Of a DNA stretch of 64,000 nt, positions 48,011 through 58,954 are shown one piece after another. The stretch spans positions 39,784,853-39,848,852 of the forward strand of contig NC_133387.1 of the NCBI RefSeq assembly GCF_047511655.1, read 5' to 3'. Made by a program: the position numbers and the translations under genes. The notes beneath the pieces are model-generated. The model worked only from the letters and a program-made list of their open reading frames with translations, had not been told where the DNA came from and searched no databases. Origin of the DNA: Castor canadensis. Taxonomy: Eukaryota; Chordata; Mammalia; Rodentia; Castoridae. The stretch's first letter is position 1. Each line of letters opens with the position of its first letter.

Positions 48011-48351
48011 AAAGTAATTTTTTCTTTTTTTTCTTTTTTCTTCTACAAAATTAGAGAACAGGAGGATAGAACAGGTCTTGCAGGGAAGGGGATGTTGATA
48101 CCAGTGGTGGGGAAAAAGGGTAGGAGGGTGAATACAGTACAAAAAATATATACACATGTATATAAATGCAAAAATGATACCTGTTGAAACCATTCAGCAA
48201 TGGGGAGACAGGAGTGGGAAGGGAAATATATATAGGAGAACAGTGGAGATGGTGAATTCAGGTATGATATATATGATACATTGTAAGACCTTTTGTAAAT
48301 ACCACAATGAAATCCCACCCAGCACAGCAATAAAAAAGAAGAAGAAGAAAG
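48011..48351 (+). mobile_element. Truncated L1 3'UTR, older subfamily
   Basis: After a T-rich start, 'tctacaaaattagagaacag' matches the 3'UTR of the intact L1 near 36,873 and, on the minus strand, the copy near 51,330. It ends 'cagcaataaaaaag' and a (AAG)n-like tail, a poly(A) variant. The G-rich tract is replaced by looser GGGG text. Confidence 0.6.
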
Positions 48352-48470
48352 TAAAAATTTGGTGTAGACAAACACTTCTTAAATAGGACAAAATAATAAA
48401 GTAGACCACATCAAATAAGTTACTTCTGTTATGAAAAGATGCCAACATGAAACTAATAATTTCAACCAAT
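48352..48470 (+). repeat. L1M ORF2 text, copy B of the duplication
   Basis: Parallels 47,772-48,010 without the SINE: 'aaaaatttggtgtagacaaa' against 'aaaaatttggtatag' at 47,773, then the shared 'ttaaataggacaaaataata'. Confidence 0.75.
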
Positions 48471-49395
48471 AAGAGTGTGTATTTATAATATACTTATCTG
48501 CAAAAGGACTTAGCTCCAGAGTTTAGGTAAAACTTCCTCAAAACAATATTAAAAACAAACAAACAATGTTCATTACTTTTTAAAAAGGATAAAGAAATGA
48601 TCAATAAGCATCTGAAAAGGTACTCAATGTTATTAGTCATCAGGGACATACAAATTAAGTGCATAATGAAATACAACCGCACACACACTATACTGGCTAA
48701 AATGAAGAAGACTTTCAATGCCAAATGTTGGCAAAGATGTACAGCAATTGATATTCACAAACACATTGGTAAGAGTGTAAATTGGAATAATTGCTGTTGG
48801 AAAACTATTTGGCAGCATCTGGTAAGCTGAACATATGTTTCCCTATGTTCTAGTAATTCTCTAACAGAAATGCACACAAATTTGCAGCAATGACATATAA
48901 ATTTTCATAGTAGCATTTTAAGCATCAGCAAAAGATCTGGAAAAAAGCCAAATAAACATTAATTATTAAAATGGATACACTGATGTGTGTATCCAAACAC
49001 TGGAATACTTTACAGTAAATGAAAGTTAATCCTTTACTTCCACAAACAACAATATAGATAAACATCACAAATATAGAATGAAAGATGCCAGACACAAAGG
49101 AGTATGTACTGTTTGATTTGTTCTATTCATATAAAATTCAAGATCAAAGCTTAGTGAAAATAATTAATGGCCAAAATAGTGGCTGCCTTAGAGAAAGGTA
49201 ATGATTAAGAAAGTACACAGGGGACTTCTGAGGTGCTATAAGGGTTCTATTTCAGAAATAATCTATTTTTCGTCTAAGTAGCAATTGTACAGATATGTTT
49301 TCTTTGAAAAGATTTTTATAAAATTTCATTGACCTGGAACCTTAAGATAAATTAAATTTTCAAAGTGTATGTTATGCTTCAATTAAAAGAACTTA
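48471..49395 (+). repeat. L1M ORF2 C-terminus and 3'UTR
   Basis: 'aatgttattagtcatcaggg', 'gttggcaaagatgtacagca', 'aagatgccagacacaaagga' and 'tatgttatgcttcaattaaa' appear in the order of an old L1M 3' end. The Cys-rich domain text near 48,725 is degraded. This continues the L1M relic of 47,330. Confidence 0.7.
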
Positions 49396-49447
49396 GTTTA
49401 AGAAAAATTATATTAATTAAAACACTAAATAAGAATACATAAAAGAA

Positions 49448-49556
49448 GAGCCAAGTATGGTGGTACATACCTATAATCCCAGCATTCAGGAGACTGAGGC
49501 AGGAGGATCGCAAGTTTGTAGCCAGTATGGGCTACATAGCCAGACCCTGTCTCAAA
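49448..49556 (+). mobile_element. B1 SINE monomer
   Basis: 'gccaagtatggtggtacata', 'taatcccagcattcaggaga' and 'gctacatagccagaccctgt' with a short A tail: a typical B1, without the ID part. Confidence 0.85.
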
Positions 49557-50109
49557 AAAGCAAAATAATGAATATAAGGAAGACAGGAGGAGAAGTTTTA
49601 AAATTATACTATTCTAATATGGTTGGATTATTCCAAATGAAGACAGAGCATTATCAATTTCGATACTAAGTGTGAGTATTAAAATTTAAGGGCAAGAACA
49701 GTGACGAAAGAATAGAAGCAGAATGTAAAAATAGGGTTAAGAGGGGCGTGTCATGCATTTGACGGAAGAAGGGTCATAGCGCAGTCACCTACAAGTGAAC
49801 AAGAAGCAATGAGTTGAGCCCTCAAATTTACAATTCCAATAAAATGATAAACTTTGGGAAATATCTCTCTACTAGAAAAAGTGAGCAATAGGAAAACTGC
49901 ATTTGAGGAGGGGACAGGTGATAGGGTCAAGGGGGTGGTGTCTTGTCACCTGAAAATTTTAACAATAATTTCTTTCTTACTGGTAATTAAAGGCTCTCAA
50001 ACTGAGAGTCTGCAGGGCACATGACAAGCAAATTTAAATACTTTCTAGGGGAGTAATCTCAAGCAGTATCACTGAATCAGGCCTACTTAATACTTACAAA
50101 ATTACAAAA
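49557..50109. other. Nothing recognised
   Basis: No feature could be supported. Confidence 0.4.
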
Positions 50110-50460
50110 GAAAACAAAACAAAAGGTAGAGACAGTAGAGAAAGCACACTGAAAATCTCAGAGAATTCAGATTTTGGAATTACCAGCAACAAATGTAAAA
50201 CATTTTCAAAAGTATTTGAGGAAGTAAAAGATGAAATTCAAAATATAAGTAAGGAATAAGAGGTTTTTTTTTAAGATCTGGAAGATTTGAAAAGAAAGAA
50301 CAAATGTAATTTCTAGAAAAGTCATATAATTGTGAATTATGTTAAACAAACATAATAAAAATAATAGGAAAAAATATTAAATGAGGTCATTAGATCCAGG
50401 GAACCAAAGAGATAGCGAAAATATAAGTTAAAAGAACTGAAGAATGTGATGAGAAGACCA
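50110..50460 (+). repeat. Possible old L1/HAL1 fragment
   Basis: A-rich plus-strand text with 'gattttggaattaccagcaa' and 'tagatccagggaaccaaaga' resembles old L1 ORF1-type sequence. This is weak, and it could be another family. Confidence 0.25.
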
Positions 50461-51125
50461 ATACACATTTAATCAGTCTCAAAAGAGAAGAAAGATTAGA
50501 AATGGAAACTCTTATTGGGCTTTTATGCTCCTAAAATAAGATTGATGGTATTGAGGAAGGCTAAAGTCAGGAGAACTTTCACCAAAATGCAATCTAATGT
50601 TAATCTTCTACAGTCTCATGGAAGCTGACAGAAGATCCCTGGATCACAGGAAAGGATTTTAGTACAGCATCCTTCTACTGAAGGATGATCAGCATAACTG
50701 TTAACACACTGAGCCCCAAATTTCACTGAACTAGAAGAAGTAGTCTACAAACTACTGACAGAAAGCCTGAATTTAGAGAATTCAATTAATTGTTTTCATA
50801 GAAAGAAGTAACAAGAGTGTGCTTTGTTCAGTGTAGAGTTCGAACAGTTATATATTTCCAAACTTTGAAGATTATCTTTAGCATAAACAATTCCAAGAAG
50901 TGGTTAAGCTGAAAAAAAAGTCTCAGGTCCTTAAAGTTTTGGAATGCTCAGCAAAATAAGTAGACGCACGTAAGGCCCAGAACACACATATTCCCAGAAC
51001 ACACATATTCCTCAGGAGTCATCCAACATAAAGAGAATTTGCCAAAAAGAGGAAAAACACCATTCCTTTGATACTACAATCAGAATCAATCCTGGAAACC
51101 CTTCTTCCATTTAAATTTTTACCTC
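50461..51125. other. Unassigned; contains a 17-bp tandem duplication
   Basis: cccagaacacacatatt occurs twice head to tail at about 50,977-51,010. The rest is unassigned and could be an old LTR. Confidence 0.45.
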
Positions 51126-51138
51126 TCAAATTGTCACA

Positions 51139-51144
<6 letters not shown>

Positions 51145-51169
<25 letters not shown>

Positions 51170-51226
51170 CAGTACTGGGATTTGAACTCAGGGACTATAC
51201 CTTCAGCCACACAACCAGCCCTTTTA
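51145..51226 (-). mobile_element. ID-like part of the chimera
   Basis: A T run, 'cagtactgggatttgaactc' and 'cagccacacaaccagccc' are the reverse complement of the ID-like unit with its poly(A). Confidence 0.85.
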
Positions 51227-51486
51227 CATTTACTCACATTCACATGTGTATACATTGTTTGGGACACTCCCCCACCTCACCCCCCACCTTTTCGGCAGAA
51301 CCTCTTCTGCCCTCTTGTTCTCTGATTTTGTTGAAGAAAAAACATAAGAGATAATAAGAAAGACATAGCATTTTTGCTAGATTGAGATAAAGACAGCTAT
51401 ACAGAGAGATTCCTAGCATTGCTTCCATGCACATGTGTGTTACAACCCACAATTGATTCATCTCTACCAGACCTCTTCACTGGCAT
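51227..51486 (-). mobile_element. L1 3'UTR fragment in the chimera
   Basis: The minus strand reads 'ctgtatagctgtctttatct', 'cttcaacaaaatcagagaac' and a GGTGGGGGGTGAGG-like tract. These correspond in order to about 36,808-36,950 of the intact L1's 3'UTR. It ends near 'gtatacacatgtgaatg', the counterpart of 'gtatgcacatatgaata'. Confidence 0.75.
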
Positions 51487-51581
51487 CTCATGAACTATTT
51501 GCCTGGGCTGGCTTTGAACCTCGATCCTCCTAAATCTCTGCCTCCTGAGTAGCTAGGATTACAGACATAAGGCACCCAACT
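51487..51581 (-). mobile_element. B1-like head of the chimera
   Basis: Plus strand 'tgaactatttgcctgggctg' and 'cctcctgagtagctaggatt' are the reverse complement of the standard head. It lacks the head's 3' linker. Confidence 0.85.
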
Positions 51582-51687
51582 TCAAATTGTCACATTTCTT
51601 ATCAGATCATCAATGCACTCAAAAATCCTTTTTTGTTTTTTTATCAAAAAGTTTGTAAATTTATTTTTCATTTAAGAATACTTCAAA

Positions 51688-51769
51688 GGCTAGAGGAGTG
51701 GCTCAAGTGGTAGAGCACCTGCCTAGCAAGCGTGAAGCCCTGAGTTCAAACCCCAGTACTGTAAAAAAA
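51688..51769 (+). mobile_element. Monomeric ID-like SINE, young-looking
   Basis: 'ggctagaggagtggctcaag', 'agagcacctgcctagcaagc' and 'gagttcaaaccccagtactg' plus an A run. It is nearly the consensus. Confidence 0.9.
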
Positions 51770-51865
51770 AAATATATTGTTTTAGATTTACAAAGGCTAT
51801 TTGGAATTATCACAATGAATTCCCACTGTATAACGAATATATCATAATATAAATGGGAAAAAAGA
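51770..51865 (+). repeat. Short L1 3'-end fragment
   Basis: 'aattatcacaatgaattccc' and 'cgaatatatcataatataaa' match the block at 9,150-9,205. Likely the end of an older L1 subfamily. Confidence 0.4.
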
Positions 51866-51954
51866 TATTATAGAAGGCTTCTGTGAATTTTAATCTGATC
51901 AAAGCAAAAGATCCTGCTAATTAACATGAATTTTTCCCAGTGATATATATTCTA

Positions 51955-52140
51955 TTTTAAAAGTACAGATTTCGAATTCTGATTTCCCACTTAAATTGTG
52001 TTGCCTTGAGAAAGCACTTAACCTCATTGAGTCTTAATGTCTCCATTGATAGTAAACACCTGATTTTCTGCATTTACATTAAAAATAGTATTAATTTACT
52101 CATTGTAAATATTTTTTAATTCACCTACTATGTACCAAAA
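51955..52140 (+). repeat. MIR SINE, diverged
   Basis: 'tcgaattctgatttcccact', 'gccttgagaaagcacttaac' and 'ctcattgagtcttaatgtct' follow the MIR core order. Confidence 0.55.
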
Positions 52141-52229
52141 CTTATTTTAAGAAATTTTGATACAAAGAATTTAAGAAATTAAGGATTACAACATCAATGA
52201 GCTCACAATCTAGCTATAGGAGAAAGGCA

Positions 52230-53225
52230 AAAAATAAGCAAGATAATTTCAAATGGGATAAGGAATTAAATTAACTGATATGAAAATATGACTGAGAGTA
52301 GAAGTACTTTGGTAGAGCAGTTTAAAAATATCCCTATGAGAAGGAAATTTTCAATAAATTTCCAAAAAATAATCAGTCACTATAAAACAGAATAAAAAAG
52401 TGAAGTAATTTACAGATAGAGGCTATAGCAACAAAACCCAGAAGATCTATGAAGATCTTGCCTATTTAGGAACAGAAGTAAGGCAGAAGTGTCCTCCACA
52501 TGCTTGGGGTGTCAAAAGAAGACTAGTTGGCAGGGCTGAAATACACTGAGCAAAGAGGAGAGACTCATGAGATGATAGAAGAGGTAGACAGGGCCAAGTG
52601 GCAGGCAGCCTTGGAAGCTATGGTAACATTTGATTCTAGGTGCAATGAAAAAGAGTTTTGAGCAGGAGCATTAAACGATAACCTATATTTCCGAGTGATC
52701 TCTGTGTTGAGAGCACAATAAAAACAATAGTAAAACAAGGAGACCATTTATAAATTTCCAGAAAGCGTCCAGCCAAAAGGGGATGATGGTTTTTGTGAAA
52801 GTGGTAGCTGTAAAATGAAGCAAAAGTAATTAATATATTTTGAATATAATGTTAATGAGACTTTCTGAAAGGGAAATAACTAGGTGACACCTAGTTATTT
52901 ACAGAAAAACAGTAGCATCCTACATTGACCTGAGAAGACAATGAAAAGAGAAGGTTTGAAGGTGAGAGGTAATAACTAGTTTTAAACAAGCTGTTTAGAG
53001 GGTTAATAGAAATCCATGTGGAAAGATCAAGGAGGCTGTTGAATAAAGGATCCTGGAATTGCTTCTTGGCCACTTGGTTAATATCAAGTGAATGATCTTG
53101 AAGCTCTGAGAAAGATCTGGACTGGAAAGATATTAGGAAGCACACAAGTGGTATTTAAGGTAATGGAAATGAAAGTGATCACCTAGGAAAAGTATGTTGC
53201 TCAAGAAGTAACCAGTTTGGCTTCT
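52230..53225 (-). repeat. L2 relic, antisense
   Basis: The plus strand shows 'tctaggtgcaatgaaaaaga', 'gagttttgagcaggagcatt' and 'gtggaaagatcaaggaggct', which match the reverse complement of the L2 region ('attctaagtgcaatgggaag', 'ttttaagcaggggagtgaca'). It is eroded and without ORFs. Confidence 0.5.
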
Positions 53226-53313
53226 GTCTGGGACTTTCCAGAATTTGGAAGACTAGGAAGGAAGAGGTCCAGAAAAGAACATGGCAAATGAACCATTACA
53301 AAAACCAGAAGGA

Positions 53314-53429
53314 GGGTGGGGTGAGGGGGAGGGGTCAGAGTGGGTGGTATGGGAGGGGGTGGGGGCAGGGGGGAGAAATGACCCAAGCCTTGTATGCACA
53401 TATGAATAATAAAACAATTAAAAAAAAAA
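53314..53429 (+). mobile_element. 116-bp 5'-truncated young L1
   Basis: From 'gggtggggtgagggggaggg' to 'gaataataaaacaatt' and an A run, it is nearly identical to 36,925-37,025 of the intact L1 (for example the shared 'gccttgtatgcacatatgaa'). Flanks aaaaaccagaagga (53,300-53,313) and aaaaaacagaagga (53,424-53,437) form a TSD with one difference, partly merged with the tail. Only the G-rich tract and the end were copied. Confidence 0.85.
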
Positions 53430-53437
53430 CAGAAGGA

Positions 53438-54108
53438 AAGCCACAAGTGGCTGATATTCTGACAACTAAGAAAAGGACGAAAAAGACAAAAAGAGGTCCC
53501 TATATCAGATGTCACTGAAAGGTTTCCACTGAATTAAAAAACTTGGCCATCCCTGGGACCTTGGACAAAAGTTACAATGGAATGGTATGGCCCGAGCTGT
53601 GCTGCAATGAGTAGAGGAGTAGCCATGGCTGGAGAATCAGAACACCTCTGGTCTCTGCTGCCAGTGAACATTTATGTCTAAAGTTTTCTGTGTGCTCTGT
53701 TTTAAAATTACTAAAGTAGTACCAATTCTACCATAGTGAATATTAAAATTGTAAATCTGTGACAGGTTTCTAAATTTCAAGATGACTTTTCTTGTAAGAA
53801 TTCTAATTCTTCATATGATGAAGTATATTCATTACAAATGAAAAGAAATTTTCCTAAAGTCCACATAAATTCTACCCTATCTTTATGAAATACTATAGTC
53901 AAAACTAGAAGAACTGCTTCCTTTTCCAAGGTGGTGGGCTGGGTGGAAGATATACTAAGTTAATTTTGAAATCTTGCCAAATCTGAAATTCATAATCACT
54001 TCATTTGAAGGAGATTAAAGCAAATATTTTGGTAGGTTAAAGAAAACATTATTATTCTTAGTAGAAAAGGCAATAAATGGGTACTGACATTAATTAAGAG
54101 TATAAGAG
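53438..54108. other. Nothing recognised
   Basis: No feature could be supported. Confidence 0.4.
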
Positions 54109-54192
54109 GTCTGGTGGAGTGGCTCAAGTGGTAGAGCTCCTGCCTAGAAGCATGAGGCCATTAAGTTCAAACCCCAGTACTGCCACTAAAAA
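54109..54192 (+). mobile_element. Monomeric ID-like SINE
   Basis: 'ctggtggagtggctcaagtg', 'gtagagctcctgcctagaag' and 'ttcaaaccccagtactgcca' plus an A-rich tail. Confidence 0.9.
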
Positions 54193-54329
54193 AAGAGAAG
54201 AGAAGAACATATTTCCAGTCTAGCAAAATTTGAATGTTGTTCTTTGCTTCACCAGGATTTAACAATGATTCAGAAGTCTGATTGTCTTTCTCTGTCTTAC
54301 TGGTAGGGATGACAAAGCAGTGGTTATCT

Positions 54330-54545
54330 TCTTTGAGTCTGCAAAAGACAGAGTTCTTACTCTGTCCCATGACCTTGGGTAAATCTAAGCTCCATAGGCA
54401 CTCTTTCTGAATCTCATTTTCTTCACTTAAAATATGGATTGATTTGTTTATACAATAGGTATCTGTTGAGTCCTTACAATATGCCACAAAATGACAGCTA
54501 TATCATGACACCCATCAAAGGTTCATCATGAGGATAAAATCTTCT
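54330..54545 (+). repeat. Possible MIR SINE
   Basis: 'gtcccatgaccttgggtaaa' and 'atctcattttcttcacttaa' resemble the MIR core (CTTGGGCAAG, CTCAGTTTCCTCATCTGTAAA). Ends are unclear. Confidence 0.4.
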
Positions 54546-54559
54546 CACTGTTAGTACTC

Positions 54560-54872
54560 AGACATCTTTATGGCCTCTCATTTTTGTCTTTGTACTTGTT
54601 CTGTCTGCTTGAAATATTCTTCCTTCTCTTACTGCCCAACTTCTCTTAATCAACTCAGTTTCCAGCCTTCCCTGACCCTTCCATACTACATGACATTCCT
54701 CAGTTTTACAATCTTCTAGATCCAGTGCTTTTCCTCCATAGCTTGTATCACAATTAAAATTATTTCAGGAATTATTTGTTTATTACCTACTTCTTCACTA
54801 TTTGGTTTACATTGTCTAAGACATTAGCAGATAACTATGAGGTGTTTCATAAATATTGTTGAGTGACTGAGT
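54560..54872 (+). repeat. L2 3'-end relic
   Basis: 'gcttgaaatattcttccttc', 'agccttccctgacccttcca' and 'gcttgtatcacaattaaaat' follow the L2 3' portion, ending 'cataaatattgttgagtgac'. Confidence 0.6.
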
Positions 54873-55184
54873 TTGAACTTTAACAGAAAGAAGGATGGAG
54901 GAGAATTTATAGATGACTTCATGTTTTCTAGATTAAAAAATACTGTGTTAATAAAACAAGGCAGTAGAAAAGGGAGAAAAGAGGCTTTTAAACATGATGG
55001 AACTAAAAGTCTTGAGAGGCATCAGGTGTGTAGGGAGAGATTAAGGAGAATATCAGTTGTAACTACAGTAAGAGATAAGAACTGATGATGTATATTTAAA
55101 ATCCCTTATTTATTACGTGCCAAATCTACTTGGGGAATACATGAGGGAGGTTAGGAATAGTATTTTATAGAAAACAGTAAAGTA
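54873..55184. other. Nothing recognised
   Basis: A 70-codon plus-strand ORF exists, without motif. Confidence 0.35.
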
Positions 55185-55500
55185 TATGGAAACAGCCATG
55201 CTAATCTTATCTATCAGCTTGACAGATAAGACAACCATTATTTAATTGTTTTGGCAAGAGTATATTCTACATGAGTTTAACATTTTAACCAATGGACTTT
55301 GAGTAAAGCACACTTCCCTTCATACTGTGAGTGGGCCTCATTCAATCAATTGAAAGCCTTGTTAGAAAAAGAACGACCTTCCTGAAGGAGAGAGAATTCT
55401 GCCAGCCAACTGGGTCAGACTGGAACTGCAACTCTTCTCTGCTGGAATCAAGGTGCAGGAGTGAACACTATGTTCATTCACATACATGGATAACAAAAGA
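55185..55500 (+). repeat. Mammalian interspersed repeat, family not named
   Basis: 'ctatcagcttgacagataag', 'tgagtgggcctcattcaatc' and 'gaattctgccagccaactgg' recall a mammal-wide repeat that begins TGTCAACTTGAC, but I cannot assign its class with confidence. Confidence 0.3.
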
Positions 55501-56474
55501 TCGAAGATAAAATTGTTTAGGAAGTAATTGATTTAGCATGATTCCAAACAGTAAAAGAGGTAGAAAATCTCAAAACATTGACAATTAACTTTCTGTGGTC
55601 TTTCTGAAATGCACAGTTACATAAAATATTTCTATTTTTACTGCTTTTATATCATTTAACATGAATTTAGTTAGTGTGCCAAAATGACAAGACAAGCATT
55701 AAAAATACTGTTAACAGAAATACAGTTGTGATAGCTCAGGAATCATGGTTCTCTCAGATCCAGAATGGTTCTTTCTTGAAATTTTCTAATTTTTGTCTTC
55801 AGGAAAATTTCTATGCTTTGGAATTTTGAATTGCTGATGTTCTATGTCTGTGACAACATTTGTCTGTAAGTGTTTTTGTGACAGGCCTTTCATGAAAACA
55901 GGAAAAACAAGAAAAAGAAAGGGTTAGTTTAGATGTTAACTTCACTGATGAAATATTTATTCAAATCTCTGCAAGCCTCAGGCAAAAACAAGGCAGAATC
56001 TTCATAATCAGGATAGAGAATCCTTTGTAACAGAATCTATAATGAAAGAGTAACTGGACAGGGAAAGCAGTAATGGAAACCACATCAGTTCCACATTCAG
56101 TCGGGAAATGCTGAGTCTGAAGCTCTTTATTGCATCTGCCTCACCCGATGTCAACTCAGAGAACTAGTACGGTGAAGGAAGTGGACCATTGTGAGACTGG
56201 AATATTTCTGTAAAGGAATCTAGTGCTCTAGACAGTAACTGAAGAGCAGACAAGTAAAAACTTGAAATAAAGAATAAGATACGCTCAGATCTTTAAAAAA
56301 TCACCTTTACATTGCCAAAAACTAACCCAAGTAAATCCTGTCTTGGCCGTCACTGCATACAACTAGGAGAGTTTATTGAACAAATATTATTGGGTCCAGA
56401 ACCCCAGTGCTCTGATTCAGGGTAACACTTTTCACCGGGAATATTTTCTTGCCTTAAAAATAAACATTTCTCCT
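55501..56474. other. Nothing recognised
   Basis: No feature could be supported. Confidence 0.4.
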
Positions 56475-56665
56475 CTAGTGTTGGACAAATGAATGAATAT
56501 TATTTTCTACTTCACAAATGACTTCATTTTACTTGATCTCATAGCAGGGTCCTGAGATGAGGAGAGATAATGATTCTCTCTCCAAGGTCACATATTCCAT
56601 AATAGCTGAGCTGAAACTCAGGTTTTCTGAACATTACCAGTGCCATTTTTGACACAATCTTATTT
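56475..56665 (-). repeat. MIR SINE, diverged
   Basis: Plus-strand 'tctctccaaggtcacatatt' and 'agctgagctgaaactcaggt' are the reverse complement of MIR ('aatatgtgaccttggagaga'-like core). Confidence 0.45.
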
Positions 56666-57771
56666 AAACCTAAAGTTACATAATTAATCGATATGACAGG
56701 ATAACACCTAGGGCTTGAGTAATGTGGACAAATGGTTTATTCTCCTGACTGATTTGAAAAGAAGAGATAGATAAAAAATAAAACCTACAGCAAGTTTCAT
56801 TGCTGGGTTTTTAGGACTTTAACATCATCAAACAATTAAAAAGACAAGCTCTATGTTCCTAGTTTATAAGAAACTATGGAAGAACTTGAAAAAAAAAAAG
56901 GTCAACAGGAAGGTAAAGTCGGAATAAGTGTTATTAAAAATTTCACATTTATGATAGCATTCAAAATCTCATTCTAAGTTATGAAGAATATGAATTCATT
57001 GTTTAAGTTTTTATTTAAATTCTTCCCTTGTTTTCTAATGAATGCACAAATCATTTGGGACCAAGTGAACCCACAGATTGTGACATATCGCCTTCAGACT
57101 CACTGGCTTTCTGATAACTCCCTCAGTATGTACAGGATGACAAATGTGATAAAGAGATCACTGTGGCTCTCACTGCTTATATTTTATTGTTTGTTACAGC
57201 CATCTTCTATTTCTGGAAAACATTCCCAGCTGCTTGCAGCAGAGCTAGGAGCCAGAATTGGAAAATATGTTGTTTTTCTCACAGTTTATAGCCTAACTTG
57301 CCTACCACTAATTATGCAGTACAGATAGGTAGAAATAATGCTAGAAAACATGATTTCATTATTTGGTTTCATTACAATAACATTATTTTTGATGTTTCTT
57401 ATTTAAAGATTCTGGAAGACTCACCAAAAAAGTTTTCTTCACAGTGTTTTATAATCTTTTGACATTTTCTTCTTATACAAGACATGCCATTTTTTTTCCT
57501 AAGTCTATAATAGGGAGGGTAGGAATGGACACATTAACCCCTTGTATATTTGCAACTGACAATCAGATTTTAGATGGAAAGGTTATATCAGTATCTTGGA
57601 TTTTGCTTTTTCTAGAGTATATTGTAAAATAATTAAAACATTCCATGTATATTTTATTACCTACTTAGCAGTGGAACAATCAGCATTTCATATACTATCT
57701 TTTAAAATCTCCAATCATTCATCCTATTACCATGACTTCTCCCAAGTTTAAAGATTTGATGGTTATGGCCA
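56666..57771. other. Nothing recognised
   Basis: A 115-codon plus-strand ORF (56,981-57,328) shows no known domain and is probably chance. Confidence 0.4.
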
Positions 57772-58083
57772 GGCATGGTGGCATGTATCTATAAACTCAG
57801 CTACTTGGGAGGAAAAGATCAGTAGGATCATGGTTCCAGACCAGCTGAGGAGAAAATTTGTGAGATCCCATCTTAATCAACAAGTAGGTGTGGTATCACA
57901 TGCCTGTTGTCTAGCTACACTAGAGGCATAGATAGGATGATCAAAGTCAAGATTAGCTGCAGGCAAAACAGTAGACCCTATCCAAAAAGTAAATTTTAAA
58001 AAAACTGGCTTAGAGGCATGGTTCAAGTGGTAGAGTGCTTGCCTAGTAAGCACAAGAACGTGAGTTCAAACACCAGATACAGT
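57772..58083 (+). mobile_element. Trimeric SINE (B1-like, B1-like, ID-like)
   Basis: First head at about 57,772-57,885 ('gccaggcatggtggcatgta'), second head at about 57,886-58,000 ('gtaggtgtggtatcacatgc', 'agtagaccctatccaaaaag'), ID tail at about 58,003-58,083 ('agagtgcttgcctagtaagc'). Confidence 0.8.
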
Positions 58084-58954
58084 GGTGGTTAAAATTTTCT
58101 TCCTTTCAGTAACATTGCCTATCATGTCTTATAGGTTGTATCTAATCAGACAGATGCAGGAAAGAGGAAAAGTGAATTAAAATACTCCATGCTCACATAC
58201 TAGTTAGTCAGTTGTGATTATAAAACAACATTCACATAGAAAAATATTAACTAAAAAAATCATCCTTAATATTAGGTAACTTCCTTCTTCTAAATATTAC
58301 ATTCTCTTCAAAGATCATTGTCACTTTAGAGACAGCACATTTTGTATATCTTATAAATCATCCTTAAGAATTGAATTATAATGTGATAGAAACTATCCAC
58401 AATCTTTTAGTATAAATAATGACAGTTTGAAATTTAAGATTAACAGGCGGTCCCACATTCAAAAAACATATGGGGGAGCTGGGGTAAGAAAGTTCACTGA
58501 GATTACTGTTCACATAAATTGAACTGCTGCCTTGACTTATGAACTGAGTATAACCCAGTTTAATTCACTAAAAAAATAATAAGCTAAAATCGCTGCTTTG
58601 GAAAATAAAAGAAATTTACATTAAGGTGCTTGTCTGTGATTATTTAAATGTTGCTACTTTCAAAAATAACTTCCACATCAGTTATGTAGAAAACTTCAAC
58701 CTCAAAATAAAATATGACAAAAATTGAGCTTCTTGTGTACTTAAAATAAAGTAGTGTCAAACTGAGGTCAGAAAAGGAATTAGTTACCAGTTCAGACTCT
58801 GAAAAAGAAGAAATCATTTGATATTCTATAATGGATTTTATTATTCTGAACCCACCCTCTAATGCACCAGAATCTTTTTTCAGTGTGGCATCTAAAAATT
58901 TCCTTACAAAAGAGACTTGCAACTTCCTCCTTAGATTGATGAAACAATGTTGAT
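58084..58954. other. Nothing recognised
   Basis: No feature could be supported. Confidence 0.4.

Larger units (their letters stand above)
51126..51600 (-). mobile_element. Chimeric SINE-L1-SINE insertion within one 19-bp TSD
   Basis: tcaaattgtcacatttctt is present at 51,126-51,144 and 51,582-51,600. Between them, read on the minus strand, are a B1-like head (51,581 to 51,487), an L1 3'UTR fragment (51,486 to 51,227) and an ID-like tail with poly(A) (51,226 to 51,145). The L1 piece sits where the SINE's usual linker ('accctatctcgaaaa'-like) should be, and no inner TSD or inner poly(A) is visible. Confidence 0.7.

Noticed and set aside
53201-53515. Minus-strand 104-codon ORF with a proline run
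   Set aside because: The proline run is the complement of the L1 3'UTR G-rich tract.
47788-54192. ID-like SINE units as tRNA genes
   Set aside because: They keep A/B-box-like text but have A-rich tails and TSDs and do not fold as an intact cloverleaf with anticodon arm; they are dispersed repeats.
56981-57328. 115-codon plus-strand ORF as a membrane protein
   Set aside because: Hydrophobic stretches come from T-rich DNA; no signal of conservation or family.
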